Source of the DNA: an uncultured Verrucomicrobiota bacterium
Lineage (GTDB): Bacteria; Verrucomicrobiota; Verrucomicrobiia; Opitutales; UBA9783
NCBI GenBank assembly: GCA_902495005.1
Contig: CABUVL010000002.1
Location: 124,001-188,000 of the forward strand
Length of the DNA: 64,000 bases
Direction of reading: 5' to 3'
Positions 1 to 9,649 of this stretch are shown one piece after another; position 1 is the first letter of the stretch; every line of letters starts with the position of its first letter. The translations under genes and the position numbers were made by a program. The notes beneath the pieces were generated by a model that saw nothing but the letters and a program-made list of their open reading frames with translations, searched no databases and had not been told where the DNA came from.

Positions 1-677
1 TTTTTTCATTACTGTTTATTTCACGTTTGTCGTTGAGGTTCTTTTTTGTGACGAGCATTGTTTCTGTTTTTGTCGTGGGAATTATTGCGCTGGATGCTTA
101 TGCGTACTTTTTACAAACGAAAACGGCAAATGCAAGCTCGGGGCAATTTATTAAGCCATTTTTACCACTGCGAGATTACCAACGTAAACGCATTTTAGCA
201 TTTGCGGCGCCTTCCAGTGTTGATCCGTACGGGGTGCACATTGGTTGGCACTTGAAACAGTCGTTGATCGCCATTGGCTCCGGCGGCGTGTGGGGAAAGG
301 GCTGGACGAAGAACACGCAGGCTCAATTGGGCTATCTCCCCAAGGCCGCTTCGTTGAATGATTTTATTTTTTCCGTACTGGCGGAAGAGACGGGGCTCGT
401 GGGTTCGTTATTTGTACTGGCATTGTACATGTTATTAATTTTAAATACATTTCGTATTGCCTCGCTGTCAAAAGATCGTTTTGGTTGTTATTTATCGGTG
501 GGTGTTGCCATTTTACTGTTAACACACGTCTGGATTAACATTGGTATGACACTTGGAATTATGCCAATTACAGGTTTGCCCTTACCATTTTTAAGCTATG
601 GAGGATCCTTCATGTTAGTTTGTTTTTTTAGTCAAGGCATTGTACAAAGCGTGTACCGATTCAGATTTGCCGAATGA
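1..677 (+). CDS. rodA: RodA/FtsW (SEDS) peptidoglycan polymerase, 3' part
   Basis: SEDS glycosyltransferase that polymerises lipid II in the inner membrane, with a class B PBP and the MreBCD elongasome. The frame is open to the left edge (reading from base 3), so the N-terminal half lies outside the window. The visible part shows the family's C-terminal signatures: IAIGSGGVWGKG followed by LGYLP and DFIFSVLAEETG in the large periplasmic loop, then NIGMTLGIMPITGLPLPFLSYGG before the last helix. Several hydrophobic helices are evident. It is followed after 23 bases by an RNase G/E gene, probably co-transcribed. RodA is preferred over FtsW because of the GMTLG..P.TGLPLPF sequence and the cell-shape genes at the other end of the window. 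Confidence 0.93.
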   Translation, partial: FSLLFISRLSLRFFFVTSIVSVFVVGIIALDAYAYFLQTKTANASSGQFIKPFLPLRDYQRKRILAFAAPSSVDPYGVHIGWHLKQSLIAIGSGGVWGKGWTKNTQAQLGYLPKAASLNDFIFSVLAEETGLVGSLFVLALYMLLILNTFRIASLSKDRFGCYLSVGVAILLLTHVWINIGMTLGIMPITGLPLPFLSYGGSFMLVCFFSQGIVQSVYRFRFAE

Positions 678-700
678 ATAGTTAATTTATTGAATATAAA

Positions 701-2410
701 ATGATAGATTTTAAACGTAAAAAACCGGTGGATGGCGTTAAATTAGCGCCAAAGAAGGTGAATAACGATATACTTGTAAACCCTGAAACACTTAAAAGTG
801 ACGCTGATTCGCGTGCGAAAGAACAGAGCTTTTTCCAAAAGATTCTCAACTTGTTTAAAAAAGACAAGCATTATTATGAGATGGTTATCAATGGCATTTT
901 ACCCGAAAAGAGGGTGGCCATGCTCTGTGATGGTCTTTTGGAAAATTTGGACATCGAGTCGCAATCCTCAGAGCACATGGTGGGCGCTATATTTAAAGGA
1001 AAAATCCAAAATTTAGAGCCGGGGCTAAAGGCTGCTTTTGTGGATATTGGGCAGGACAAAAATGCTTTTCTACATTATTGGGACATATTGCCACTCGTGA
1101 ATGGAGAGGGCTTTAACGAAACGGATCGGGACGAGGGTATTGAGGTTGTTCATCGGAATACGCCGAATAATAAGCCCAAGGTCGGTGTTCAAGAAATTCC
1201 CAACTTGTTCCCCATCGGCTCGGACATTATGGTGCAGGTGACCAAAAGTCAAATTGGAACCAAAGGGCCGCGGACCACGACCAATATTTCACTGGCAGGA
1301 CGTTACTTGGTATTGACACCTTATTCCAATCAATGTGGTATTTCGCGAAAGATAGAGGATGGTAAGGAGCGTGAACGTCTAAAGAAGTTTCTCAAGAAAA
1401 TGGCCATTCCGATGGGCATGGGCATTATTTTTAGGACGGCGAGCGCGGGTAATTCCATCAAGCAATTTACGCGAGATCTTCAATTTCTACTTGAGACGTG
1501 GCAAACGATTCAGAATAAGGCCAATGCGAGTAGAAAACCTTGCTTGTTGTATCACGAGCCCAGTTTAATTGAACGTACCGTCAGGGACTTTTTAACGGAA
1601 GACATTGATCGCATCCTCGTTGATAATGAGACGGATCACGCGCTTATTAGCAATTTGGTCAAAAAGATTGCGCCCCATGTTCAGAATAAAATTGTATTGT
1701 TTCAGGATTCGATTCCTATTTTTGACCGTTTTAATATAGAACCGCAGATCGAACAAACCTTTGCCAGCCGTTTTCCTTTGCCGTCCGGTGGGGAAATTGT
1801 CATACAAGAAACGGAGGCTTTAACCTCGATTGATGTCAATACGTCTTCGCACAGGAGCATTGACAATGAGGCCGCTCACTTCATCTTTCAGGCAAACATA
1901 GAGGCCGCGAAAGAAATTGCACGTCAGGTCAGATTGCGCAATATCGGTGGCTTGATTATTGTTGACTTCATCGATATGAAACACAGCAAGGACCGTCGCT
2001 TGCTGCATCAGTTTGTACAGAATGAATTTGCCAAGGATAAGGCGAAGTCGAATGTTTTGCCAATTTCTGCCTTGGGTATTATGCAAATTTCTCGTCAACG
2101 TCATAGGGAAAGCTTTTTAAGCCGCTTGTATTCTCCTTGCCCTTATTGCAATGGTGAGGGTGTGCTGAAGTCGTATCACAATTTAACAATGCGCCTGCAG
2201 AGGGAAATTTTCAGTTTTTGGCTTAGCCGTAAAGAGCATCAAGAGACCCATTTGAAAATACGACTGCATCCGCGCTTGTATCAGTACATTCAAGAGTCTT
2301 GTAAGGCGGAATTTAGTGCCCTGGGCAAGCAATTGAACGTTAACTTGCAATTTGTGACCGACGACAACTTGCACCTGGAAACTTTTAAGTTGGAAAAAGT
2401 AAGAGATTAA
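701..2410 (+). CDS. rng: Ribonuclease G/E family endoribonuclease
   Basis: Endoribonuclease that cuts single-stranded AU-rich RNA in rRNA maturation and mRNA decay. The 569 residues comprise a basic N-terminal extension of about 55 residues not typical of RNase G, an S1-type RNA-binding region (around 85-200, with [20 protein letters not shown]), the 5'-sensor/DNase I-like part with the metal-binding aspartates in LTSIDVNT and [11 protein letters not shown], and the zinc-link motif CPYCNGEG near residue 485. The length fits RNase G rather than full RNase E, as no long C-terminal degradosome scaffold is present. It starts 23 bases after rodA. No Shine-Dalgarno is visible before the ATG. Confidence 0.93.
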   Translation: MIDFKRKKPVDGVKLAPKKVNNDILVNPETLKSDADSRAKEQSFFQKILNLFKKDKHYYEMVINGILPEKRVAMLCDGLLENLDIESQSSEHMVGAIFKGKIQNLEPGLKAAFVDIGQDKNAFLHYWDILPLVNGEGFNETDRDEGIEVVHRNTPNNKPKVGVQEIPNLFPIGSDIMVQVTKSQIGTKGPRTTTNISLAGRYLVLTPYSNQCGISRKIEDGKERERLKKFLKKMAIPMGMGIIFRTASAGNSIKQFTRDLQFLLETWQTIQNKANASRKPCLLYHEPSLIERTVRDFLTEDIDRILVDNETDHALISNLVKKIAPHVQNKIVLFQDSIPIFDRFNIEPQIEQTFASRFPLPSGGEIVIQETEALTSIDVNTSSHRSIDNEAAHFIFQANIEAAKEIARQVRLRNIGGLIIVDFIDMKHSKDRRLLHQFVQNEFAKDKAKSNVLPISALGIMQISRQRHRESFLSRLYSPCPYCNGEGVLKSYHNLTMRLQREIFSFWLSRKEHQETHLKIRLHPRLYQYIQESCKAEFSALGKQLNVNLQFVTDDNLHLETFKLEKVRD

Positions 2411-2412
2411 TA

Positions 2413-2441
2413 TTTACAAGCGTTTATTCGAAAAGTATACT
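2413..2441 (+). promoter_or_regulatory. Sigma-70-type promoter of gap
   Basis: TTTACA (2413-2418), a 17-base spacer and TATACT (2436-2441). The predicted start of transcription near 2448 is only about 4 bases before the gap ATG at 2452, so the mRNA would be nearly leaderless. No Shine-Dalgarno is visible. Confidence 0.6.
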
Positions 2442-2451
2442 ACAACTACTT

Positions 2452-3477
2452 ATGAAAACAAGGATTGGAATTAATGGTTTTGGTCGCATTGGACGTTTAG
2501 TTTTTCGTGCAATGGTTGAACAAGGTCTCTTGGAAAAGGATTTCGAAGTCGTTGCTATCAATGACTTGGTAAGTGCCGATAATCTCGCTTACTTGTTGAA
2601 ATATGATTCCACACAAGGAAAATTTTCGGGTTCGGTTGAGGCAGAGGGTGACGATGTTTTAGTGGTCAACGGCCACCGAATTAAGTGCTTGGCAATCAAA
2701 GAGGGCCCTGCAGCTTTGCCGTGGAAAGATCTTAACGTTGATATTGTCGTTGAATCAACGGGCTTATTTACAAGCTCAGATAAGGCGCAAGGCCACTTGA
2801 CGGCGGGAGCGAAGAAGGTGTTGATCACTGCGCCTGCAAAGGGAGATAACGTTCGTACGGTGGTTATGGGCGTCAATGACCATGAATTGTCAAAATCGGA
2901 TACAATCATCTCCAACGCCTCCTGCACAACGAATTGCTTGGCACCTATCACCAAGGTTATTTTGGAAAATTTTGGCATTGAAGAAGGCCTTATGACGACC
3001 GTTCACAGCTACACGTCAACCCAAAAAACGGTAGATGGCCCTTCCAGGAAGGATTGGAAAGGTGGACGTACGGCGGCCATTAATATTATTCCTTCAACAA
3101 CAGGTGCCGCTAAAGCCGTTGGATTGGTCTTGCCGGCTGTTAAAGGCAAATTGACGGGTATGTCCTTCCGCGTGCCGACCCCTACAGTATCTGTGGTCGA
3201 TCTCACGGTAAAAACGACCAAGTCTACGTCTTACGCCGAGATTTGCGAAAAAATGAAAGAGGCTTCCCAAGGTGCACTGAAAGGAATTTTGGGTTACACG
3301 ACGGATGAGGTTGTTTCGAGCGATTTTATCCACGATTCGCACTCGTCCTTTTTCGATGCAGGTTCAGGCATTGAGTTGAATGACAGATTCTTTAAATTGG
3401 TCAGCTGGTACGACAATGAATGGGGTTACAGTAACCGTTGTGTGGATGTAATTCGCAAGTTGTCAAAGTTGTTGTAA
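2452..3477 (+). CDS. gap: Glyceraldehyde-3-phosphate dehydrogenase
   Basis: Glycolytic NAD-dependent enzyme that converts glyceraldehyde-3-phosphate, phosphate and NAD+ to 1,3-bisphosphoglycerate in the cytosol. The protein has 341 residues, the normal family length. The N-terminal Rossmann motif [10 protein letters not shown] binds NAD, the catalytic cysteine lies in [12 protein letters not shown] around residue 155, and the C-terminal WYDNEWGYS is diagnostic. The start is the first ATG and is supported by a well-placed promoter just upstream. It appears to be a single-gene unit closed by a strong terminator hairpin at 3520. Confidence 0.98.
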   Translation: MKTRIGINGFGRIGRLVFRAMVEQGLLEKDFEVVAINDLVSADNLAYLLKYDSTQGKFSGSVEAEGDDVLVVNGHRIKCLAIKEGPAALPWKDLNVDIVVESTGLFTSSDKAQGHLTAGAKKVLITAPAKGDNVRTVVMGVNDHELSKSDTIISNASCTTNCLAPITKVILENFGIEEGLMTTVHSYTSTQKTVDGPSRKDWKGGRTAAINIIPSTTGAAKAVGLVLPAVKGKLTGMSFRVPTPTVSVVDLTVKTTKSTSYAEICEKMKEASQGALKGILGYTTDEVVSSDFIHDSHSSFFDAGSGIELNDRFFKLVSWYDNEWGYSNRCVDVIRKLSKLL

Positions 3478-3519
3478 TTTTTAGAATTATTTCCTTTTAT
3501 TATTATTTAATAAAATGAT

Positions 3520-3560
3520 GCGTAGGGCAAAGTGATTTTGCCCTACGCTATTTTTTATTG
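3520..3560 (+). terminator. Rho-independent terminator after gap
   Basis: A perfect 12-base inverted repeat (GCGTAGGGCAAA at 3520-3531 with TTTGCCCTACGC at 3537-3548), a 5-base loop, then a T-rich tract (TATTTTTTATTG). It lies 43 bases after the gap stop codon. Confidence 0.88.
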
Positions 3561-3808
3561 GGTAGCTGGAGTAAAAGCGTAGCGCTAGGGTGATTTGAGT
3601 GGCCTCTGTCTGCGGAAATCGCCAACAGGTGCGAAATTGGATGCATTTAATTGAATAACGTGATTGGAATTGATCATTTGACTGCGTATTAACGTTCATT
3701 GATTTTATCTGTGGAAATGTGGTAAGGACGCGAACGAATTATAAAAAGTGACAGAATTTTCTTTACAAATGTAGTAATAAAGATCAGTTAAATTGGCTTT
3801 AACCATTT
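3561..3808. other. Intergenic region, no gene seen
   Basis: AT-rich stretch between the gap terminator and the LRR gene. A TTTACA at 3772-3777 could be a -35 box for the following gene, but no convincing -10 follows at the right distance. No RNA gene or conserved ORF is seen. Confidence 0.4.
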
Positions 3809-4297
3809 ATGTTAAAAGTTATGAGAACAAAGACGAAAAAATCTGTGTGTAAAATGAAAACTCTATTAATGCCGATGGCACTGTTGTGCAGTAGCTTGTT
3901 AAATGCAGAAGTGGTGGGACGTTATGACGGCGAAGATCTGCAAATAGAGGGAGGAAATGATCGCGGACAAATTGAGCGCATTGAATTTGAAGGAGAAGTA
4001 ACGAGCATAGGGAATATGGCTTTTAGCGATTGTAGTGCCTTGAAGAGTATTACTATCCCGAACTCTGTGAAGAGCATAGGGAATTGGGCTTTTGAGGGCT
4101 GTAAGTCCTTGACGAGTATTGAAATCCCGGATTCTGTAACGAGCATAGGATATGAGGCTTTTATGGGCTGTTGGGCCTTGGAGAGTATTACCATACCAGA
4201 TTCTGTAAATAGCATAGGAGATGATGCTTTTTTGGGCTGTGATTCTTTGAGGAGTATCAAACTTCCGGCAGGATTTCAGGACAAAAAAATAGATTAA
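3809..4297 (+). CDS. Small secreted BspA-type leucine-rich-repeat protein
   Basis: Predicted exported protein of 162 residues. After a basic start, the hydrophobic stretch LLMPMALLCSSLLNA looks like a type I signal peptide. Four near-identical repeats of about 23 residues follow, of the form SIGxxAFxxCxxLxSIxIPxSV, diagnostic of the LRR_5/BspA family (Bacteroides forsythus surface antigen A type). Family members often bind host or substrate surfaces. This one is unusually short and has no visible anchor domain. An internal ATG at 3854 gives a better signal peptide and may be the true start. The repeats are also near-identical in DNA, so copy number may vary by recombination. The exact function is unknown. 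Confidence 0.8.
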   Translation: MLKVMRTKTKKSVCKMKTLLMPMALLCSSLLNAEVVGRYDGEDLQIEGGNDRGQIERIEFEGEVTSIGNMAFSDCSALKSITIPNSVKSIGNWAFEGCKSLTSIEIPDSVTSIGYEAFMGCWALESITIPDSVNSIGDDAFLGCDSLRSIKLPAGFQDKKID

Positions 4298-4542
4298 GAA
4301 TTCCCTCAGCTTGTACGGTTGAGTACAGTAAATAAAGTGGTTTAAATGTTTTTAAAGGGGTCAGTGGCGCTGCTGCTGGCCTCTTTTGCTATGTTAGTTA
4401 AAACGTATCGCGAGCTCGGTGTTTAAATAGGGAGGAGAGGCAAATGCCTTTTGCAATCATTTGAGCACACATCTTTGTACATGCCTTTTGAGCCCTGAAG
4501 TGACAGATAAAATTTGTTTTTTTACATGACTTGATAAAAAGG

Positions 4543-4571
4543 TTGAAATCGAGCGAGTAATCCTTCATGAT
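4543..4571 (+). promoter_or_regulatory. Promoter of the type II secretion operon
   Basis: TTGAAA (4543-4548), a 17-base spacer and CATGAT (4566-4571). The gspG ATG at 4578 lies 6 bases after the -10 box, so transcription would start at or next to the start codon. No other good promoter is seen in the roughly 280 bases after the LRR gene. Confidence 0.45.
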
Positions 4572-4577
4572 AGACGT

Positions 4578-5027
4578 ATGTCGAGATACAATATAAATAG
4601 GAAGTGCGGCGGGTTTTCTTTAATAGAAATTTTGATTGCCCTGGCATTAATGGGAATGATTCTGGGATTAATTGTGGTTAATTCCGAATCCATTTTCGGC
4701 GGTGGCCAGAAGAAAGTTGCCGGTTTATTCGTTACAAAAGTGGTGGATGTCCCATTGATGGCTTATCGGGCGCATGTGGGAAATTATCCGTCCACAGAGG
4801 AGGGCCTGCAAGCGTTGCTCGTGGCACCCTCAGGTAAATCGGGTCGTTGGCAAGGCCCTTACATTAAAACGAAAGATGACCTCGTAGATCCGTGGGGTAA
4901 TCCGTACCAATATCGTTATCCTGGTTCTCATAACAAGAACAGTTATGATATTTGGTCCATGGGCCCGGGCGGACAAAGTGGAGACAGCGATGATATCGGA
5001 AATTGGAAGGACAGCTCCGAAGATTAA
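4578..5027 (+). CDS. gspG: Type II secretion major pseudopilin GspG
   Basis: Major subunit of the periplasmic pseudopilus that pushes folded exoproteins through the secretin. The protein has 149 residues. The prepilin motif CGGFSLIEILIALALMG has the cleavage site between G and F and the Glu at mature position 5, followed by a hydrophobic helix. The C-terminal part has the GspG calcium-loop features DPWGNPYQYRYPG and DIWSMGPGG. It is the first gene of the operon and has its own promoter. Confidence 0.96.
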   Translation: MSRYNINRKCGGFSLIEILIALALMGMILGLIVVNSESIFGGGQKKVAGLFVTKVVDVPLMAYRAHVGNYPSTEEGLQALLVAPSGKSGRWQGPYIKTKDDLVDPWGNPYQYRYPGSHNKNSYDIWSMGPGGQSGDSDDIGNWKDSSED

Positions 5028-5047
5028 TCGAGTCCAGTAGAGATCCC

Positions 5048-5554
5048 ATGGCCAGTCCCTTGAAAGATGGTAAACACGCGTTTACTTTGGTGGAATTGTT
5101 GCTCGTTTTGGCCTTGTTCGGCCTACTTTCTAGTTTGGCTGTTTTTCATTTTGATAAAATCCAAATGGCGTTCGAAAGCTATAAGGGCAATCCGGTGTGG
5201 ATCTTAAAACAAGGAATTCAAAAGATGCGCTTCTTGGCTTCACAGGGGCACCGAGATGTACGCTTGGAGTGGACGGAACAAGGCTTGCAACTTACAGATG
5301 AAAATGCTGAGCTCATTGAATCCTTCGCATTTCCTAAGTCCTTTAATGCAAACGATGTTACTGTCGAATTTTACAAGGGAGAGTACTCCGATAAAGGAAG
5401 TCCGCGTATAACGCACCAAAAACTGAGCTCTTTAATGGCCCTGCAAGACGCCTCTTTAATGAACGCTTACATAAAGGTAAAATGGCACGATATGACGGAC
5501 TTATTCCGTGTGGATAGCTTGACGGGGGGACTGGTAAGTGCAGAAGTCTTGTAA
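5048..5554 (+). CDS. gspH: Type II secretion minor pseudopilin GspH-like
   Basis: Prepilin-like protein of about 168 residues with the N-terminal motif HAFTLVELLLVLALFGLLS (cleavage before F, Glu5 present). It lies between gspG and gspI, where gspH normally sits. The reading frame opens at 5003, overlapping gspG, but the ATG at 5048 gives a short leader of the usual prepilin type and is chosen. Beyond the helix there is little recognisable sequence, so the H assignment comes mostly from order. Its stop overlaps the start of gspI. Confidence 0.8.
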   Translation: MASPLKDGKHAFTLVELLLVLALFGLLSSLAVFHFDKIQMAFESYKGNPVWILKQGIQKMRFLASQGHRDVRLEWTEQGLQLTDENAELIESFAFPKSFNANDVTVEFYKGEYSDKGSPRITHQKLSSLMALQDASLMNAYIKVKWHDMTDLFRVDSLTGGLVSAEVL

Positions 5555-5972
5555 AAGGGCCTTTACATTAATTGAAGTGGTGGTCGCCTTGTCACTGTTT
5601 GCCGTTTCAATTCTTCTGCTTTCGCAGGGTTTTATCAACGGATTGATGTGTAAACGCACTTTATTTTCAAATTCACCTCGCGCATTATATTTTGATGTGG
5701 TCCGTTGTTCGCTTGGCAAACTGAAGAGAGATCAGGTCGCCTCGTCGCATTCTTTTTATCTGCCAGATCGTAGCGAGGAATCCGTTCAATGGTCGGGTGC
5801 GGTGGAAACGACGCCATTTTTGGGACTTTATCGGATCGCGGTTAAATTTAAAGGGGACGAGGAATCGTATGATTTTTACATGCGCCGTAAAGATTGGATT
5901 ACACAGTCAGAGCAATTACAATTGAGAAAATCTTTTGAGAATGACGTTGATACACATGATGAAGCATCGTAA
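5538..5972 (+). CDS. gspI: Type II secretion minor pseudopilin GspI-like
   Basis: Prepilin-like protein of 144 residues with a GTG start and a very short leader (CKRAFTLIEVVVALSLFAVS). GspI nucleates the pseudopilus tip with J and K. The gene overlaps gspH by 17 bases and gspJ by about 17, which indicates translational coupling. The processing site follows Ala rather than Gly, as in some minor pseudopilins. Assignment rests on the motif, the size and the H-I-J-K order. Confidence 0.8.
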   Translation: MQKSCKRAFTLIEVVVALSLFAVSILLLSQGFINGLMCKRTLFSNSPRALYFDVVRCSLGKLKRDQVASSHSFYLPDRSEESVQWSGAVETTPFLGLYRIAVKFKGDEESYDFYMRRKDWITQSEQLQLRKSFENDVDTHDEAS

Positions 5973-6729
5973 TTGCCGAAGACATCATCAGACGCTTGCC
6001 GGATTTACGCTGTTGGAAGTTATTTTGGCCTTAGGTCTGGGCGGATTGGTTCTGTCCACCTTGATGACGGTCTTTGTCAGCTTTGTTCAAGTTTGGAATG
6101 AGCCTGAAGAGCAGCGTTCGTTTTTTGAACACGTTGAAAATTGCACACGAATTTTGTCAATTCATTTGAATGATACGACCCCTTTGCTCGCACACGATGG
6201 GTGCGTAGGCTCACAATTTACCGCTTGTAAGTGCAACTTGAATGGGCTTGTCCTGTATGGTCTGGCCAAGCAGATGGCCGCTCCGTTTTTATTTTGTGAG
6301 GACAGCTACAGCCCCTGTGCAATGTTGTTGGGATACGATAAACATCAATTGTTTTGGCTGTGGCAAGGCCGTGCATTGGAACAAAAACGTTTCGGTTCGG
6401 GGATGGAAGAGACTCAAAATGTAGTTACACACAAAATGATCCTGAGTGAGTGCATTAAGGAAATTCAATGCGCTTATTTAGATTTAGAAAAAGGGACTTG
6501 GCGCTTTGCGGATTGGTACGATGGGCTTCGGAAGTCGGTGGAAGGTAAACGGGAAGAGGGACCTTGCCCGGAAGGCCTTTCTATAACATTTGAGAAAAAT
6601 GGATGGGAGGAAAAGCGTTTTGTCCCGCTTTTAAGGCGTCATTTTTATCCTTTAGCTAAGCCATTGCCAAATCCATTGCCAAATAAAAAGGAAGTTCGCG
6701 ATGAAAAGTCAACGTCAGCAAAATCGTAA
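5956..6729 (+). CDS. gspJ: Type II secretion minor pseudopilin GspJ-like
   Basis: Minor pseudopilin of about 257 residues with the leader and motif TLAGFTLLEVILALGLGGL (cleavage G/F, Glu5). It is larger than GspH and GspI, as expected for J. The frame extends up to a TTG at 5935, but the ATG pair at 5956/5959 gives a normal leader. The C-terminal end is Pro/Asn/Lys-rich and overlaps gspK by 29 bases. The body contains several Cys residues (CKCN, FCEDSYSPC) that could form disulfides in the periplasm. Confidence 0.78.
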   Translation: MMKHRNCRRHHQTLAGFTLLEVILALGLGGLVLSTLMTVFVSFVQVWNEPEEQRSFFEHVENCTRILSIHLNDTTPLLAHDGCVGSQFTACKCNLNGLVLYGLAKQMAAPFLFCEDSYSPCAMLLGYDKHQLFWLWQGRALEQKRFGSGMEETQNVVTHKMILSECIKEIQCAYLDLEKGTWRFADWYDGLRKSVEGKREEGPCPEGLSITFEKNGWEEKRFVPLLRRHFYPLAKPLPNPLPNKKEVRDEKSTSAKS

Positions 6730-7942
6730 TCAAGGGGCGATTCTCTTACTGGTCTTGGGCATGATTATGCTGCTCTCCAGCCTGGTGGTCATTTTTTTGA
6801 AAAATTTATCGCAAGAAATGCAGGTTAAATCGCAGCTTGCAGGGGACGCGGAGTTAAAACATTACGCTTACAATGCGCTTAACGTCACGTGGTCCGGTTT
6901 GGAAGAAATTTTGGCGGTGCGTAGAGGCTTATTCAGCCCTTTACAGGGGTGGCCTCGTGTTTTGGAAATCTCGCGCATGGAAGTCCCTCAAGGGATAAGT
7001 ATCAACGTAAATATTGAGGATGAATCGGGGAAAATCGCCCTGAATAATAATCAAGATAAAAAGCTATTAATGGGCCTGTTCGGCTTGTTTGGCAATTCAT
7101 TCGAAGCGCAAGAGTTGATGCAAGCTTACTTACAATGGTTGCGGCGTAAGCCTGTTGAAGTTGGTCTCATTGTGACTCTGCAGGCGCAAGAGCGTAGTAA
7201 AGAGAATGCCACCAAAGTTGAAGAGAAAAATAACGGAAAAGCCAACAATAACGTTGAAAAACGTTCAAATAATGGGAAACAAAGGCTCTCTACCGGCTTA
7301 AATAATTATCAACAATTGGCTGAAATAGAAGTATTTAGAAAGCGATTCTTTGAGGGGAAGGAGCATCGTAAGGATTTAGCCTTGTTGAAAAAGTGTACAA
7401 CCTTGTGGGGGACGACACCCGTTAACATTAATACCGCTTCATTGGACGTATTGAAATGTTTGAATAAAGCGTATCCAATGGATTTGGAACAGCTCGCTAA
7501 TTTTTTGGGGAAGTCCGAACAATTCCGCGGAAAAGCTAAGTACTACAAGTCCCTTCGTGAGATAAATGACAAGGGGCATGCGAATTTTACGATTGATAAG
7601 AACGTGGCGTCGGGGAAGACGGATAAAAAGGATAAACAGAATGCCTTAGTGGGCGAAATTAACAAAAGTATAGGCGTAAATGCGCGTACCCTGTTGGTGG
7701 AAGTTGAAGTAAAAAAAGCGGATGTAAGCTTTCTGTTGTCCGCCATTTTTAATGTTTGTGGCTCCCAACCCGCTAATTCTATGAACCCGTCTGCCAATTC
7801 CGTGAAGAAAGAATCTGCGGCTCAAAAAAATACATTGACTGATAATGACAAAACGTTATATAATCAAACAACTCAGTTTAATAAAATTAAAGGTGTCGGT
7901 TTGGATCTAGTGTTGATGAAAGAGGGAAGAATAGAAGGGTAA
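6701..7942 (+). CDS. gspK: Type II secretion pseudopilus tip protein GspK-like
   Basis: Large minor pseudopilin (413 residues) thought to cap the pseudopilus. The N-terminus GAILLLVLGMIMLLSSLVVIF is a prepilin-like helix without Glu5, a known feature of GspK. NINTASLDVLKCL in the middle matches the helix-hairpin-helix-like SAM region of the family. A low-complexity Lys/Asn/Glu-rich insert (about residues 165-195) and a polar Ser/Asn/Lys C-terminal region are unusual and probably flexible. It is followed closely by the gspL-like gene. Confidence 0.85.
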   Translation: MKSQRQQNRNQGAILLLVLGMIMLLSSLVVIFLKNLSQEMQVKSQLAGDAELKHYAYNALNVTWSGLEEILAVRRGLFSPLQGWPRVLEISRMEVPQGISINVNIEDESGKIALNNNQDKKLLMGLFGLFGNSFEAQELMQAYLQWLRRKPVEVGLIVTLQAQERSKENATKVEEKNNGKANNNVEKRSNNGKQRLSTGLNNYQQLAEIEVFRKRFFEGKEHRKDLALLKKCTTLWGTTPVNINTASLDVLKCLNKAYPMDLEQLANFLGKSEQFRGKAKYYKSLREINDKGHANFTIDKNVASGKTDKKDKQNALVGEINKSIGVNARTLLVEVEVKKADVSFLLSAIFNVCGSQPANSMNPSANSVKKESAAQKNTLTDNDKTLYNQTTQFNKIKGVGLDLVLMKEGRIEG

Positions 7943-7949
7943 GTATTGC

Positions 7950-9104
7950 ATGGTAGAAAAAATGGCTCTTAATGCGGAAGAAGTGCACCTGGATCCTTTA
8001 GGTGAGATTGCTTTTTTGCCCGACAATTTGTTTTTCTACAAGTCGATGGATCTTGTAGAAAATTTATCAAAAAATCGCCTGGAAGAATGGGTGTATAACG
8101 CGATTGTGGAAAGCGCACCATTCCCTATAGACCAGTTGTTATGGGGCTTTGTAACGCGTACAAATGCCAAAGGCGTCGAGCAAGTTTTGTGGTACGCGGG
8201 CCTAAAAGAACGTATTTTAAGCGTCATAGGGGCGTTTGATGAGCATTTGCATCCAATCCCTTACTTCGCACTTGCGTTTTTATTGTCCACTAAGGGTGCA
8301 CAGATCTTTACGGATGGGAAATTCGCCTCGGTATGTGTAGACGGCCAGATTTTTAATTTTTACAAGGCAGAGGAGGCGAGCTTTACGCATGTGCATCAAT
8401 GTTTACTGGATGCCCATAAATTGATCGATGAAAACTTGATGCAAATTAAGTTAATCGGGACGAAGAGGAATTATGCGGGTGATGTAAAATTAACTTTGGA
8501 GTATCATTTGCTGGATGAATCGGTTAAGCAACGCGAGGTAAATTTGAGTGCCAATGTGATTTGGTGGGCCGATGTGCGCGATAAGTCATTGCTCAAGTCC
8601 CTTAAGCGACAACAACAGCTGGCAGAGTATTCACAAGTTGGATTTAAGGCGGCTTGTGTGTTTTTCATATTTTTATTTGCATTTGAATGCTGTTTGTTGG
8701 GCGCAAAAGCGTGTTTAATGTACAAGGAAAGTGTTAAAAACAAGCTGCAAGCCAAGGCATTGTCCATTGAGAGTAAGGATTTTTTAGTCCGCAAAATTCA
8801 AGGAACGGTGGAGCAAGAAATACGTCCATTTGAATTGTTGGGTATAATGAATAACTTCCGCCCACAATCGATTTATTTTTTATCGGCCTTGGTGGATAAT
8901 TTGCACAACGTGGTAATTGAGGCCATGGCCGAAACGGCCGTATCTGCGGAGGATTATCGCCAGCAGTTGGCGAACAGCGGCTATTTTGAATCCGTAAGTA
9001 TAGAGAATATTACCACCACCTATCAGGGGACCAAGTTTACCTTGCTCTGTGATTTTAAAGAAAGAAAACCAACCTCATTTTTAACATTGGAGAACCCGTC
9101 GTGA
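7950..9104 (+). CDS. gspL: Type II secretion inner-membrane protein GspL-like
   Basis: Predicted bitopic inner-membrane protein of 384 residues, with a cytoplasmic N-terminal part of about 230 residues, one membrane segment around 233-255 (ACVFFIFLFAFECCLLGA) and a periplasmic C-terminal domain. This is the GspL layout, in which an actin-like cytoplasmic domain recruits the ATPase GspE and the periplasmic ferredoxin-like domain contacts GspM. Sequence similarity to textbook GspL is weak, so the call depends on topology and on position between gspK and a gspM-like gene. It overlaps the next gene by 4 bases (GTGA). Confidence 0.7.
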   Translation: MVEKMALNAEEVHLDPLGEIAFLPDNLFFYKSMDLVENLSKNRLEEWVYNAIVESAPFPIDQLLWGFVTRTNAKGVEQVLWYAGLKERILSVIGAFDEHLHPIPYFALAFLLSTKGAQIFTDGKFASVCVDGQIFNFYKAEEASFTHVHQCLLDAHKLIDENLMQIKLIGTKRNYAGDVKLTLEYHLLDESVKQREVNLSANVIWWADVRDKSLLKSLKRQQQLAEYSQVGFKAACVFFIFLFAFECCLLGAKACLMYKESVKNKLQAKALSIESKDFLVRKIQGTVEQEIRPFELLGIMNNFRPQSIYFLSALVDNLHNVVIEAMAETAVSAEDYRQQLANSGYFESVSIENITTTYQGTKFTLLCDFKERKPTSFLTLENPS

Positions 9105-9643
9105 AGTTGACAGATAAAATTTTTAATGCGTTTGCTAAGTTGAATTGTCGAGAGAAGGTACTCTGCCTGATCTTCGTTTGGCTCTTGGGGATGATTTGGC
9201 TTACAACTTGCATGCATCGAATCAAGCAGTTTAAGCAGGATTGGAAGCTCGGGCAGTCTAAGTTGAAATGTTACAACTTTTGGATTAAGAACGAGGGCAT
9301 TGTTAAGAGTAATTTGGATAAAATTTTGACGTGGATCGATCCGCAAAAAACTTATTCGGGTACTCAATTGACCGGGCAAGTCGAAACCATAGCGCGTAAC
9401 AATCAGCTCACTTACTCAATGACAACGCCCAAAACGAGGCAGGGCGATATTTTCAACGCACATACGGTCAGATTGCGCTGTGAAAACGCAACTCTGCAGA
9501 ATTTAATTACCTTTGAAAACGAAATTTATCAGAAAAAGCCTTATGTGGGCTTGGAAAAGGTAAAAATTCAAGCCAACAACTTTAATCCAACCTTGCTGGA
9601 CGTTAATTTTGATTTAATTGCATTACAACTGAAGAACTTGTAA
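9101..9643 (+). CDS. gspM: Type II secretion inner-membrane protein GspM-like
   Basis: 180-residue bitopic protein with a short cytoplasmic N-terminus, a single membrane helix (VLCLIFVWLLGMIWLTTCM, residues 20-38) and a periplasmic coiled/ferredoxin-like domain with LTGQVETIARNNQL, typical of GspM. It would stabilise GspL and link it to the pseudopilus platform. The start is GTG and overlaps the gspL stop. Assignment comes from topology and gene order. Confidence 0.7.
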   Translation: MKLTDKIFNAFAKLNCREKVLCLIFVWLLGMIWLTTCMHRIKQFKQDWKLGQSKLKCYNFWIKNEGIVKSNLDKILTWIDPQKTYSGTQLTGQVETIARNNQLTYSMTTPKTRQGDIFNAHTVRLRCENATLQNLITFENEIYQKKPYVGLEKVKIQANNFNPTLLDVNFDLIALQLKNL

Positions 9644-9649
9644 AAGAGA

